Positions 20,954 through 30,198 of a stretch of 64,000 nucleotides of DNA are shown here, piece after piece; the stretch's first letter is position 1; each line of letters starts with the position of its first letter. This stretch comes from Siphonodentalium dalli. Taxonomy: Eukaryota; Mollusca; Scaphopoda; Gadilida; Siphonodentaliidae. Position numbers and translations under genes: made by a program. The stretch is from assembly GCA_032622095.1 (NCBI GenBank), contig CP136064.1:7001512-7065511 (forward strand). Reading direction: 5' to 3'. The notes under the pieces are model-generated. The model saw only the letters and a list, made by a program, of their open reading frames with translations, did not search any database and was not told the DNA's origin.

Positions 20954-22948
20954 TTATACCCATCTGTAATATGAGCAAGTGACCGGGACCATAACAGATA
21001 ATACTAACATGTAGAGTAGTTGGATGACATTAAACGCACGATAAGCTGTACTGGAGTCATTCGTATCTCGCACCACAACCGAGCTTGGTAGCTGCAACTC
21101 TTCTCTGTCTGGAGGTATATAAGTTTTGATTTCATATAACGGCCGCACCGTTGACACGGATATGTTCGTCGATGGGGTCGTTCTGTATATAGGAAGGTTA
21201 TGAGCGCCGTGGCAAGCATACGAAGACGGCTCCTTCGTACCCTTGAATGAAACTATGATGTCACCAAGGTCATGGCCGTGTATTTTTAACGCGGTCATGT
21301 TATTGCACCTCGATGCGTCCGTAATGAATATTCGACCAGTGGGAGTAAATATCCAGCAGAAATATTCGAGACCAGTCTTAATAGTCTTGGTAACTATCCC
21401 GAAAATATCATGGTCCAGGTTAAAGGTTGCTAGACATTCGTAGGCAACGTATGGAACACTCTCTGAGCAGTTTGACGGCATGATGACGAACTGGTTGTTA
21501 ACGTGACGGCTTTGGTAAATAATACACACGTAGCAACGTTGGTTCTCGTTGAGCGCGACTTTGTTGGCGTACTTCGCCGGTATATCACAGGGAACTGGAT
21601 GCGTACTATGCGTGTTAACTAGCACCTTATATGGTTTCTCATCGAAACTGTCCGCAAGTTCAAACTGTTGGTTACTACATATTCGATCAGCCAGATCGAA
21701 TTTAGATCCTAGAGGCCATGCCACGCCATTTCCGATTCTGTAAAGAAGCACCGACGGGAATAATTTCGTTAATTCTAAACACAAGTAGCGCGGAAAGCAT
21801 CCATTTTCGAATGACTGTAGTATCATTCTCTTCCCAGCAAATTCGTCCGTGAACTCGGCTAAACACTCATATAACTTTCCGCGAAGATATATAGTATAAT
21901 GTGATATGTTGATGAATCTATTTTCTTTTTCTAAACTTTGCGTCCATGAACTCCTAAGGTATTCTGGGAATATACAGAGGTTATTGTCTTCACACCGATC
22001 ACAAGACTTGGGACAATTCTGCGCAATATCCGTAGTGCAGAATTGTGGGTAATCGACGCATCCTTCGAATTCATCCGCACAATCAGACGAGACGATATAT
22101 CGTTCGAGTACTAGATGTAAGTAGTTCTTTGTCATTCGAATCGATGCATGCGGGTCGCAGACGAAATCCAGAAACAGATATATTTCCTTGATATCTCCGT
22201 AAGTTGTAAACCGTAAGCACCATAAAGAACTGAGCCCCTCACGTCGCATAGCAACGAACGTATACTTCCCATGAACCCACTGCACAACACAGAACGCTCG
22301 TTGACGAGCGGTGATGCCGTGTTTCATATTAGAACAAGTCTTTGACCGGAAGTTAAAAGAAATTCCCTCCCCTTGTTCGCACTCTATCTCCATGCGCGAC
22401 GGAGTTATCTCCTTCGGACATAGGTGTTGCTGTTCAGAATTATAAACTTCTATGTTAAATCCTCCTGACAACGGGCATGTTATCTTTTTCGTCTGTATCG
22501 CGGCTTTTTTTACATAAGGGTAGTGGTAAAGCTCCAGTTTCGACCCCAGGCATAGGAAGTCGTTATATTTGTTGGAGATGTTTGATTTTCTTATTTGCAT
22601 CACTGGCTCCCCGCGCCAGAAGAATTCAATACACACATAACTCTGTTTGTGAAACTCGTCGAAATATTTTAGAAGATATCTTTGCCCGTGATTTAGAAGA
22701 ACTATACACTCAGCCTCGAATGTGACGCATGAATCGAACCAGCAATGTATTCCTCGGATCGTGCTCCCCTCAACCTCGAGTCGGTCGTCCAGTTTACCGT
22801 ATTCCGCCATCCACGGTTCATCGTGGGTTTGTATGAATTTCGGGAAATTGCACTGGGTAGAAACGAAATTCAAGACGAATATGTTTAAACTATGAACAAA
22901 CGCGAACAACCAAATGCAGTATTTGAGTTTATACGGCGTTGTAGTCAT
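20954..22948 (-). CDS. Secreted/membrane-anchored cysteine-rich protein with ShK-like core
   Basis: Intronless 664-residue ORF. I chose the ATG at 22948, which has A at -3; three earlier in-frame codons lack an ATG. The protein opens with a hydrophobic signal-like segment (about residues 8-31). It then has a CNFP...W module with its C-terminal partner (about 33-265), six cysteines spaced like an ShK domain (about 290-319, ending CPKSCDRC), a second CIFP...W module with partner (about 325-580), a Ser/Thr-rich stalk and a hydrophobic tail (about 638-657). The two halves align: both have CxFP near the start, Trp about ten residues on, and a late C...G..CW.F...G.I block. Six N-glycosylation sequons fit extracellular exposure. 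The layout resembles uncharacterised lophotrochozoan and arthropod proteins annotated with the DUF7042-7045 group; that assignment is from memory and unproven. Function unknown. Retrocopy origin would explain the missing introns but is not shown. Confidence 0.85.
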   Translation of the reverse strand: MTTTPYKLKYCIWLFAFVHSLNIFVLNFVSTQCNFPKFIQTHDEPWMAEYGKLDDRLEVEGSTIRGIHCWFDSCVTFEAECIVLLNHGQRYLLKYFDEFHKQSYVCIEFFWRGEPVMQIRKSNISNKYNDFLCLGSKLELYHYPYVKKAAIQTKKITCPLSGGFNIEVYNSEQQHLCPKEITPSRMEIECEQGEGISFNFRSKTCSNMKHGITARQRAFCVVQWVHGKYTFVAMRREGLSSLWCLRFTTYGDIKEIYLFLDFVCDPHASIRMTKNYLHLVLERYIVSSDCADEFEGCVDYPQFCTTDIAQNCPKSCDRCEDNNLCIFPEYLRSSWTQSLEKENRFINISHYTIYLRGKLYECLAEFTDEFAGKRMILQSFENGCFPRYLCLELTKLFPSVLLYRIGNGVAWPLGSKFDLADRICSNQQFELADSFDEKPYKVLVNTHSTHPVPCDIPAKYANKVALNENQRCYVCIIYQSRHVNNQFVIMPSNCSESVPYVAYECLATFNLDHDIFGIVTKTIKTGLEYFCWIFTPTGRIFITDASRCNNMTALKIHGHDLGDIIVSFKGTKEPSSYACHGAHNLPIYRTTPSTNISVSTVRPLYEIKTYIPPDREELQLPSSVVVRDTNDSSTAYRAFNVIQLLYMLVLSVMVPVTCSYYRWV

Positions 22949-22959
22949 TATTAACAAAT

Positions 22960-23372
22960 TCCACTATCCGTTTAGTATCTTGTCGACGCTAGGCAAATCA
23001 TGTTTTATTGTTTAGTATATTGTCGACGCTAGGCAAGTCATTATTCACAAATTCACAAAACAATTCCCAAAAAAAACTTCACACAAAACTTCACAAAAAA
23101 ATTATTCACAAATTCCACTATCCGTTTAGTATCTTGTCGACGCCAGGCAAATCATGGTTGATCGTTTAGTATCTTGTCGACGCTAGGCAAGTCATGCATG
23201 GCTGATCGTTTAGTATTGTCGACGCTAGGCAAGTCATGCATGGTTGATCGTTTAGTATCTTGTCGACGCTAGGCAAGTCATGCATGGCTGATCGTTTAGT
23301 ATTGTCGACGCTAGGCAAGTCATGCATGGTTGATCGTTTAGTATCCTGTCGACGGTAGGCATATCATGGTTG
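22960..23372. repeat. Minisatellite, ~40-50 bp unit, ~9 copies, upstream of the gene
   Basis: The unit is GTTTAGTATCTTGTCGACGC then TAGGCAAGTCATGCATGG(C/T)TGATC. Early copies are spaced irregularly (CAAAAAAAACTTCACAC spacers) and later ones regularly. It begins only about 20 bp upstream of the ATG at 22948, so it occupies the place of the 5' UTR and proximal promoter. Confidence 0.9.
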
Positions 23373-23838
23373 ATCAAAGGTCCATGGATCTTTTATCATT
23401 TCTCTCTCATAATTCTGAAATAAAAGAAAGATCAGATCAGATTCATTTACTCTCAAACACCAATGTTATTGCATATAGTTAAGTCTATCTATACATGGCA
23501 TAAATCAATTCAACATTATAGTATGTATATGAATAGAACACATTCGTGGTCAGGCCATCCGCACGGGTGTAGATATCAAACAATATGTCATCCTCCGTAG
23601 GATAGGGTATCATATAATATGTGATCCTCGTCTCAGGAGTCACTCGTGGCTCAATGAAGGCAGGATCACATATCAAAATGAGAGAATATTGTGATTCCCA
23701 TGAAAAGGGGATCAGGGATTCACCATATCCTCTCATTTGATATGTGATCCTAAAATAAGAAATTATTTTTATTAACTAAATAACGGAGATATTTGAAGAA
23801 GTGTTTTTGACGAAATAACGGAAATATTTGAAGAAGTG
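23373..23838. other. Non-coding, with a small inverted repeat and a short tandem pair
   Basis: GGATCACATATCAAAATGAG (about 23670) pairs with CTCATTTGATATGTGATCC (about 23730). A ~36 bp unit with ATAACGGA(G/A)ATATTTGAAG occurs twice at 23780-23838. Confidence 0.6.
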
Positions 23839-24030
23839 TCATTTAGATAGACATATATTAGTATTATTATAATACTATTGAATAACAAAACTGGCGCAAA
23901 AGATTGCACAACGAATTTTGTCGGAAGACTGTTCATTCGCTGTGATATTGTTAAGAGTGACATTTGTCTGTGCACTGGTATGCGCCGTCTACTGTTCCCG
24001 GCGCAAATAAAAGACATATGAATTTGTTAT
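23839..24030 (+). repeat. Dispersed repeat, copy A (partner 47787-47960)
   Basis: Shared blocks with the partner: GGCGCAAAAGAT(T/C)GCACAAC, GAATTTTGTCGGAA, CTGTTCATTCGCTGTGATAT and a GGTATGCGCC run. Identity is roughly 90% over about 175 bp, same orientation. Confidence 0.8.
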
Positions 24031-24050
24031 CCTCCTCCATATTTTCCACC

Positions 24051-24935
24051 CTTCTGATTGGCCCATGTCCTGTCACGTGCCGGGCGACAAATCGCACTGT
24101 CGCCCGCTGAGCCGGGAGACATTGTTTTTGTCGCCGCCTGATGTTATATTGCAAGAATATCTCCAAACACACACTGCAGTAACTCATCTATTTCACATCA
24201 CTATAAGTACTAAAAAATCATATATCTTATATACCCCACGGATTCGCAATACACGCCAGTTGTGGTGTTTGCTAATTTGCATATATTTAGGGAACACTAA
24301 TATTCGAACTTTTAAGTTGATATTTTTATCGGACAAGCGTTATTATTTACTTTTTACATCGAAACATCTCGGTGAATCAATTTGTTCATGTCGACATTAT
24401 GGTGCAAGATTGAAAGAGAGGATCCCTTGAGGTTGGTTGGTTATAAATGTTTGCTGGTAGACAACGTAATGCATACGTTTGTCGCGAATGAATGGTACTG
24501 TACGCTTATCCTCCGCGATGTCTGCAATGTGATCATAGAAGTATTTTATGTGAGGATCGCCATGAGCAATGACACATATGAATGTACATTAATGAAATTG
24601 ACAACTTCCCAATAGCTTTTGGGGAAGACCGTTATGAAATGAACATCGCGAGTAAATTGCGCGCACAAGACGACATTGAATATGCCACACTGCAGAAGAA
24701 GAGAACATACCTATATGGCTTATTGGTTTACATTGCATGGACCGATATTGCCGATTTAACCACCAAATTGATCGTAAATAAGTTTTACTGACAATATACA
24801 TAATCGGGAAAGAAAGCACTCGTGACTCAGTGCAACATCGTGCGTGTGGATGGCAAGGATTTTATTCTGTGGTATAATCGGATAACAAAAAAGTTGTTGC
24901 CCTTCTTCTCGGGTGACATTATACAGTTATCGCCC
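24051..24935 (+). repeat. ~0.9 kb repeat, copy 1 of 3
   Basis: It starts CTTCTGATTGGCCCATGTCC and continues through CGGGCGACAAATCGCACTGT, AGCCGGGAGACATTG, GTTGTGGTGTTTGCTAATTT, GAGGTTGGTTGGTTATAAAT and GTGACTCAGTGCAACATCGT to TTGTTGCCCTTCTTCTCGGG. Copies 2 and 3 lie at 26141 and 27073. A 69-codon ORF (24582-24791) is present in all three, but codon changes between copies are mostly non-synonymous. I therefore treat it as non-coding. Probably the body of a non-autonomous DNA element. Confidence 0.85.
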
Positions 24936-24944
24936 GCGATTGAG

Positions 24945-25054
24945 TGAGACACGGGGATTTGTCGCCCGCTCGAGACCTGGAATGTCACCCGAGGGCCGTC
25001 AGGCCCGAGGGTGACATTCCAGGTCGAGAGCGGCGACAAATCCCCGTGTCTCAC
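24945..25054. repeat. 110 bp palindrome
   Basis: It runs from GTGAGACACGGGGATTTGTC to its inverse, with centre CCGAGGGCCGTCAGGCCCGAGG. Weaker outer arms (GATAACAAAA at about 24880 against TTTTGTTATC ending about 25085) extend it. The end motifs GGCGACAAAT and GTGACATTCC recur at the edges of the 26-28 kb element. Confidence 0.9.
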
Positions 25055-25085
25055 GAAAACAAGAGTGATAACTGTTTTGTTATCT

Positions 25086-25917
25086 GACAATGGAGTACAC
25101 AAGAACCTCCTTAATAGCAGGCATAAATGCGCGCATATATTATTTAATCCAGTTCGAAAAGTTAATTCTATGTTGGAATCATCGCTATTTAGAAAATAAA
25201 ACATTCATAATCTGGATTAATTAACAGACCCGTCATTTGCGCAGATATTCTCCGGTCAGTTTGCTGGTTGCATTGTGGAAATCGGTTCACGGAAAGAGGA
25301 GTAAAGCAATTTCGAAGTTGAGTAGCCATGCAGCGAAATGTTCGGTTTCGTTTCAAATGAGCGTGGAGACGCCGACAGACGTGTTAATTTCCAGAATGCT
25401 AAAATGTGGAACTAATACGTTGTAGTAGTGCGAAAAGAAATTGACATCTGTCACAGATCGTTACGCAACATACGGGTATTCTCTGAAGTCTGATGAATGT
25501 ATTGAAGTAAAGAAATAATCAATTGATAAACAGCAAAGAGTGGCCATTTGATCTATAGTACATAAACGTAGTTGTAACGTATGTACATCGTATGTGCATT
25601 TGTCTGCAGCATACCAACTACATAATAAGGTTTATATATTTGTCCCACGGTCTTTATTATTGATATAAAAAGGTCCAATATGAATATTACACCTTATAAC
25701 AGATATGTGTCTATGATAACACCATTATACATAGCGTGCTTTAATTGCAAATAAAAAACACACAATTATGCAAATTAGCAAACACCACAGTTCGCGGTTG
25801 TTGTGAAACAGTGGGGTTTATAAAAACAATGTTTTTCGAAATTATCAGAGAGCTGTCAGAGAATCTCTGCGCGGTGAGTTCTTCGTAGTTCTATGTTTAC
25901 TGGTAACAGCTGAGCGG
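25086..25917. other. No gene seen
   Basis: Apparently single-copy AT-rich sequence with only short ORFs. No domain recognised. Confidence 0.45.
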
Positions 25918-26140
25918 TCAATAACTGAGACAATGTTACCCTCGAGGGTAATATGGTGATTTATCGCCCGCCATGTGACGCACTCTCAGCCAATCAGAAG
26001 AGAGGGAAATGGGATGAAGGATAACAATGAGATTTGTCACCCGCTCGAGAACGGAATGTCTCCCTCGGAGCGTCGGGAGACATTCTCCCTCGACAACGGG
26101 CGACAACTGTATATTGTTACCCTCCTCCCTATTTTCCACC

Positions 26141-27065
26141 CTTCTGATTGGTCCATGTCCTGTCACGTGCCGGGCGACAAATCACACTGTCGCCCACTGA
26201 GCCGGGAGACATTGTTTTTGTCGCCCGCTTGATGTTATATTGTAAGAATATCTCCAAACACACACTCATCTATTTCACATCACTACGTTGTACTAAAATC
26301 ATAGATCTTATATACCCCACGGAATCGCAAAACACACCAGTTGTGGTGTTTGCTAATTTGCATATATTTAGTGAACACTAATATTCGAACTTTTAAGTTG
26401 ATACTTTTATCGGACAAGCGTTATTATTTACTTTTTACATCGAAATATCTCGGTAATTCAATTTGTCATGTCGACATTATGATGTAAGATTGAAAGAGAT
26501 GATCCCTTAAGGTTGGTTGGTTATAAATGTTTGCTGGTAGACAACGTAATGCATACGTTTTTTTTTTCGCGAATGAATGGTACTGTACGCTTATCCTCTG
26601 CGATGTCTGCAATGTGATCATAGAAGTATTTTATATGAGGATCGCCATGAGCATTGACATATATGAATGTACATTAATGACATTGATAACTTCCCAATAG
26701 CTTTCGGTGAAGAGCGTTATGAAATGAACATCGCGAGTAAATTGCGCACACAAGACGACATTGAATATGCCACATTGCAGAAGACGAGAACATACCTACA
26801 TGTATATGGCTTTTTGGTTTACATTGCATCGACCGATATTGACGAGTTAACCACCAAAATGATCGTAAATAAACGCGGATTATCACACACTTAACGGCGT
26901 CACTATCGCTTATGGAACATAAATCCTATGGGACGATGAGTAGTTACTGAAAATATACATAATCGGGAAAGAAAGCACTCGTGACTCAGTGCAACATCGT
27001 GCGTGTGGATGACAAGGATATTTTCGGATAACAAAACAGTTGTTGCCCTTCTTCTCGGGAGACAT
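26141..27065 (+). repeat. ~0.9 kb repeat, copy 2 of 3
   Basis: In tandem with copy 3 at a period of about 932 bp. Relative to copy 1 it has an expanded T-run near 26560 and a stop inside the upstream short ORF. The 75-codon ORF at 26667-26894 matches those of copies 1 and 3 in position. Confidence 0.85.
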
Positions 27066-27072
27066 TGAGATT

Positions 27073-28032
27073 CTTCTGATTGGCCCATGTCCTGTCACGT
27101 ACCGGGCGACAAATCACACTGTCGCCCGCTGAGCCGGGAGACATTGTTTTTGTCGCCCGCTTGATGTTATATTGCAAGAATATCTCCAAACACAGGTACA
27201 CTGCAGAAACTCATCTATTTCACATCACTACGACGTACTAAAATCATAGTTCTTATATACCCCACGGATTCGCAAAACACACCAGTTGTGGTGTTTGCTA
27301 ATTTGCATATATTTAGTGAACACTAATATTCGAACTTTTAAGTTGATACCTTTATCGGACAAGCGTTATTATGTACTTTTTATATCGAAACATCTCGGTG
27401 ATTCAATATGTTTATGTCGACATTATGGTGCAAGATTGAAAGAGTGGATCCCTTGAGGTTGGTTGGTTATAAATGTTTGCTGGTAGACAACGTAATGCAT
27501 ACGTTTGTCGCGAATGCATGGTACTGTAAGCTTATCCATGATATCAGACCGTTCCGCGATGTCTGCAATGTGATCATAGAAGTATTTTGTGTGAGGATCG
27601 CCACGTACTTGTGAGCACTGACACATATGAATGTACATTAATGAAATTGACAACTTCCCAATAGCTTTCGGGGAAGACCGTTATGAAATGAACATCGCGA
27701 GTAAATTCCGCGCACAAGACGACATTGAATATGCCACATTTCAGAAGGCGATAACATACCTATATGGCTTATTGGTTTACATTGCATGGACCGATATTGA
27801 CGATTTAACCACCAAAATGATCGTAAATAAACGCTGATTATCAAACGCTTGACTATCTTTATGGAACAGAAATCCTATATGACGATAAGTAGTTACTGAA
27901 AATATACATAATCGGGAAAGAAATTTAAGCACTCGTGACTCAGTGCAACATCGTGCGTGTGGATGGCAAAGATTTTTTTTCTGTGGTATAATCGGATAAC
28001 AAAACAGTTGTTGCCCTTCTTCTCGGGAGACA
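27073..28032 (+). repeat. ~0.9 kb repeat, copy 3 of 3
   Basis: It starts CTTCTGATTGGCCCATGTCC and ends TTGTTGCCCTTCTTCTCGGG. Small indels against copy 1 include an extra ATGATATCAGACCGTTC at about 27537. It contains the 68-codon counterpart ORF at 27631-27837. Confidence 0.85.
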
Positions 28033-28204
28033 TCGTAGCAGTATGATGTTATCTATGTAGCAGTATGATGTTACCTATGGAGCAGTACGATGTTACCTAT
28101 GGAGCAGTATGATGTTATCTATGTAGCAGTATGATGTTACCTATGGAGTAGTATGATGTTATCTATGGAGTAGTATGATGTTACCTATGGAGCAGTATGA
28201 TCTC
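28028..28204. repeat. Minisatellite, 22 bp unit, ~8 copies
   Basis: The unit is GAGCAGTATGATGTTACCTA then TG, with GT/GG and ATC/ACC variants. It sits between copy 3 and the right inverted end of the composite element. Confidence 0.95.
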
Positions 28205-28287
28205 CTCGGGAGACATTCCGTTCTCGAGCGGGTGACAAATCTCAATGTCTCCCTCGACAACGGGCGACAACTGTATAATGTTATAGC

Positions 28288-28355
28288 CGTATACCACTAT
28301 AAGTGTGGTATACCACTATAATAGTGGTATTCAGGATGTGCCTGACCTGATGTAT
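28288..28355 (-). repeat. Lone copy of the 45 bp minisatellite unit of 46.9 kb
   Basis: CCACTATAATAGTGGTATTC then AGGATGTGCCTGACCTG is the reverse complement of the unit arrayed at 46895-47572. It is preceded by small GTATACCACTATA hairpins. Confidence 0.8.
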
Positions 28356-28817
28356 GGGGGTCTATTGAACATAGACAATACAAAAATGGGGATGGCGTGT
28401 TCATGGATTGGCGTACTCCTTGTGTTGGAGTAGAGTGTCATTACATGTAACTCGCGCGTGTAATCGCGGTCTTTTTTAAAGGGTGAGAGGGGAGGGCACG
28501 TTACTTCGTTACGACGGTCAATCGTTTGTCTATATTCAGGTGAAGTTATTTTCCACAGGAGGTTCCATTATACGTAGGGCGTCACTGATAAATGTGCTTA
28601 CATTGTATAGCAATATATACCATTACAATGATACCAGAATGTTATATAGACATCAGAAGATATGGTTGAACACAACATTTACCCTCAATCTTTATACTAA
28701 ACATATCATCAAAAATATGCACGTCGTCCGAACAAGTTATATCATTTATTGGAAGCATTTGAGATTGCCTGATCTATAACACTTCCATGACTGGAGCTTT
28801 TTTTGCAAATAACCTGT
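28356..28817. other. No gene seen
   Basis: A 98-codon ORF (28483-28779) has no recognisable domain and an AT-rich, low-information composition. I do not support it as a gene. Confidence 0.45.
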
Positions 28818-29199
28818 GCCAATGCATTCTCTTATATATGCGAGCTGACCATAGGTCGCCTCGCATATATAAGATAATGCATTGTCCAAAAAAAAATTAT
28901 ATTAATTTTTTATAATTGTTAAAGAATGTAAGAAAAAATGAAAACAATTGTTAAAGAATATAAGAAATAATGATAAAAAAATGATAACAAAAAATTGATA
29001 AAGAATGTAAGAAAAAATTATCAAAAATGTTTTTAGAATGTAAGAAAAAGTTATAAAATTGTGATAGTATGCAAGAAAAAAATGATAAAAATTGTTAAAG
29101 GATGTAAGAAAATTAATAAAAAATTGCTAGGCCAATGTATTATCTTATATATGCGAGGCGACCTATCGTCCACTCGCATATATAAGAACATGCATTGGC
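28818..29199. mobile_element. Palindrome pair with expanded AT-rich spacer
   Basis: Palindromes at 28818-28886 and 29131-29199 share the MITE core (GCGAG(C)TGACCATAGGTCGCC and its inverse) with more mutations than other copies. The spacer has multiplied AAAGAATGTAAGAAAAAATG phrases (about eight). No TTAA TIR was found. A further partial arm (CTCCCTATATGGGAG) follows at 29200. Confidence 0.75.
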
Positions 29200-29340
29200 T
29201 CCCTATATGGGAGATTCACATTTTTAAGATAATGGACTGGCAGTCTGGCACATGAGATATAATGCTGCACCAACGCAGCTCCCGTCGTGAAATGCTTAAA
29301 CGTATTAACAATTATCTATGGAATTATCGTGGAATCGCAT

Positions 29341-30198
29341 ATGAAATTTATCTCAAGTGGTTCTCTGCGAAATTCATGGTTAAAAGGTGATTCCATAGCG
29401 GTGGAACCACCGAATATGAAAGCGTCACCAACCTCGTCCGGCTCAGAAAATGTGTATGCACAATTTGATTCGTTTGATATGTGCAAGGAACAGGCGGATA
29501 AAAGAACAGGTCAATCATCGTCTACTCCCAAATCCAGGAATTCCTCTCCAACTCTCCGTACTGTGGGAACTGCACCGGTATCAGAAAGATATGGGGAAAC
29601 GACAGGACCTGAACATGTAACTAGCATTCAACCCGGGGCATCGAACTCCAATATCGACAATATAATTAATATATCCCCGCCAGCAAAATCGGCTGCAAAC
29701 CTCCATGATGCGATAGAAACAGAATCATCTACCAACGAAGACCGATTCAACAGTGTGTCTGTAATCTTACATTCGGATTCATCTGACTATCACAATTCAC
29801 CCAGGCATACAACCGAAACACAACGACCCATACTTGAACTCCAGGAAAATAAATCAGTTGATGATCAACTGAACCCAGTGATTCAGAACGATTATGTTGG
29901 TTTCATCGGTGTCCCTGTTAGGAAATTGAAACGTACGAGAAAGTTCTTTCTTGGCAGGATATCACCAACTGTAACACAGGAGAAAATACACACATACCTC
30001 ACGGAGCGGGGCGTTGTCCCAACCTTCGTAAAACTGTTTAATAGTAAAGTGCAAGGGACCCAGTCAGCACGTATTATAATACACTCACACGACGTGGACA
30101 AATTACTAGCTGATGGGTTCTTACCTCATGGGGTCCGGTGCAGATCATGGACGCGCGACCCACCAGGCACGACGAATAACGGCTTCAATGATGAGTGA
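29341..30198 (+). CDS. LINE ORF1 protein (285 aa), RNA-binding-like C-terminus
   Basis: The frame is open from further upstream, but the first ATG is at 29341; another lies at 29416. The N-terminal two thirds are Ser/Thr/Asn-rich and look disordered. The C-terminal block (about residues 201-272) begins KFFLGRISPTVTQEKIHTYL and ends LPHGVRCRSW. It has the beta-alpha-beta pattern of RRM-like or ORF1 domains of Jockey/CR1-type LINEs, which bind the element RNA and act as chaperones. No CCHC knuckles are present. The TGA stop (30196-30198) overlaps the ORF2 start. Family placement is inference; ORF integrity is direct. Confidence 0.8.
   Translation: MKFISSGSLRNSWLKGDSIAVEPPNMKASPTSSGSENVYAQFDSFDMCKEQADKRTGQSSSTPKSRNSSPTLRTVGTAPVSERYGETTGPEHVTSIQPGASNSNIDNIINISPPAKSAANLHDAIETESSTNEDRFNSVSVILHSDSSDYHNSPRHTTETQRPILELQENKSVDDQLNPVIQNDYVGFIGVPVRKLKRTRKFFLGRISPTVTQEKIHTYLTERGVVPTFVKLFNSKVQGTQSARIIIHSHDVDKLLADGFLPHGVRCRSWTRDPPGTTNNGFNDE

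Larger units (their letters stand above)
26028..28244. mobile_element. Composite element: perfect 37 bp inverted ends enclosing two tandem 932 bp copies
   Basis: The left end (26028-26064) reads TGAGATTTGTCACCCGCTCG then AGAACGGAATGTCTCCC. The right end (28208-28244) is its exact inverse. Between them are copies 2 and 3 of the ~0.93 kb repeat and a 22 bp minisatellite. No transposase is present. Outside the ends, CGACAACGGGCGACAACTGT occurs near both left (about 26091, just inside) and right (28256), so the true termini may extend a little further. The class is unknown. Confidence 0.75.

Noticed and set aside
22949-22957. Three extra N-terminal codons of the host gene
   Set aside because: The codon there is TTG. 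A eukaryotic start at the ATG ending at 22948 is preferred.
23485-23736. 83-codon minus ORF
   Set aside because: It overlaps a small inverted repeat and has no recognisable domain.
24582-24791. Conserved small gene in the 0.93 kb repeat
   Set aside because: Differences between copies are mainly non-synonymous, and the upstream short ORF is broken in copy 2. Kept only as a finding to test.
29287-29340. Extended ORF1 N-terminus
   Set aside because: The first codon is GTG and not ATG. The first ATG in frame is at 29341.
30113-30187. Upstream ATG as the true start of LINE ORF2
   Set aside because: This segment is the out-of-frame overlap with the conserved ORF1 C-terminus. The ATG pair at the ORF1 stop fits known LINE organisation better.
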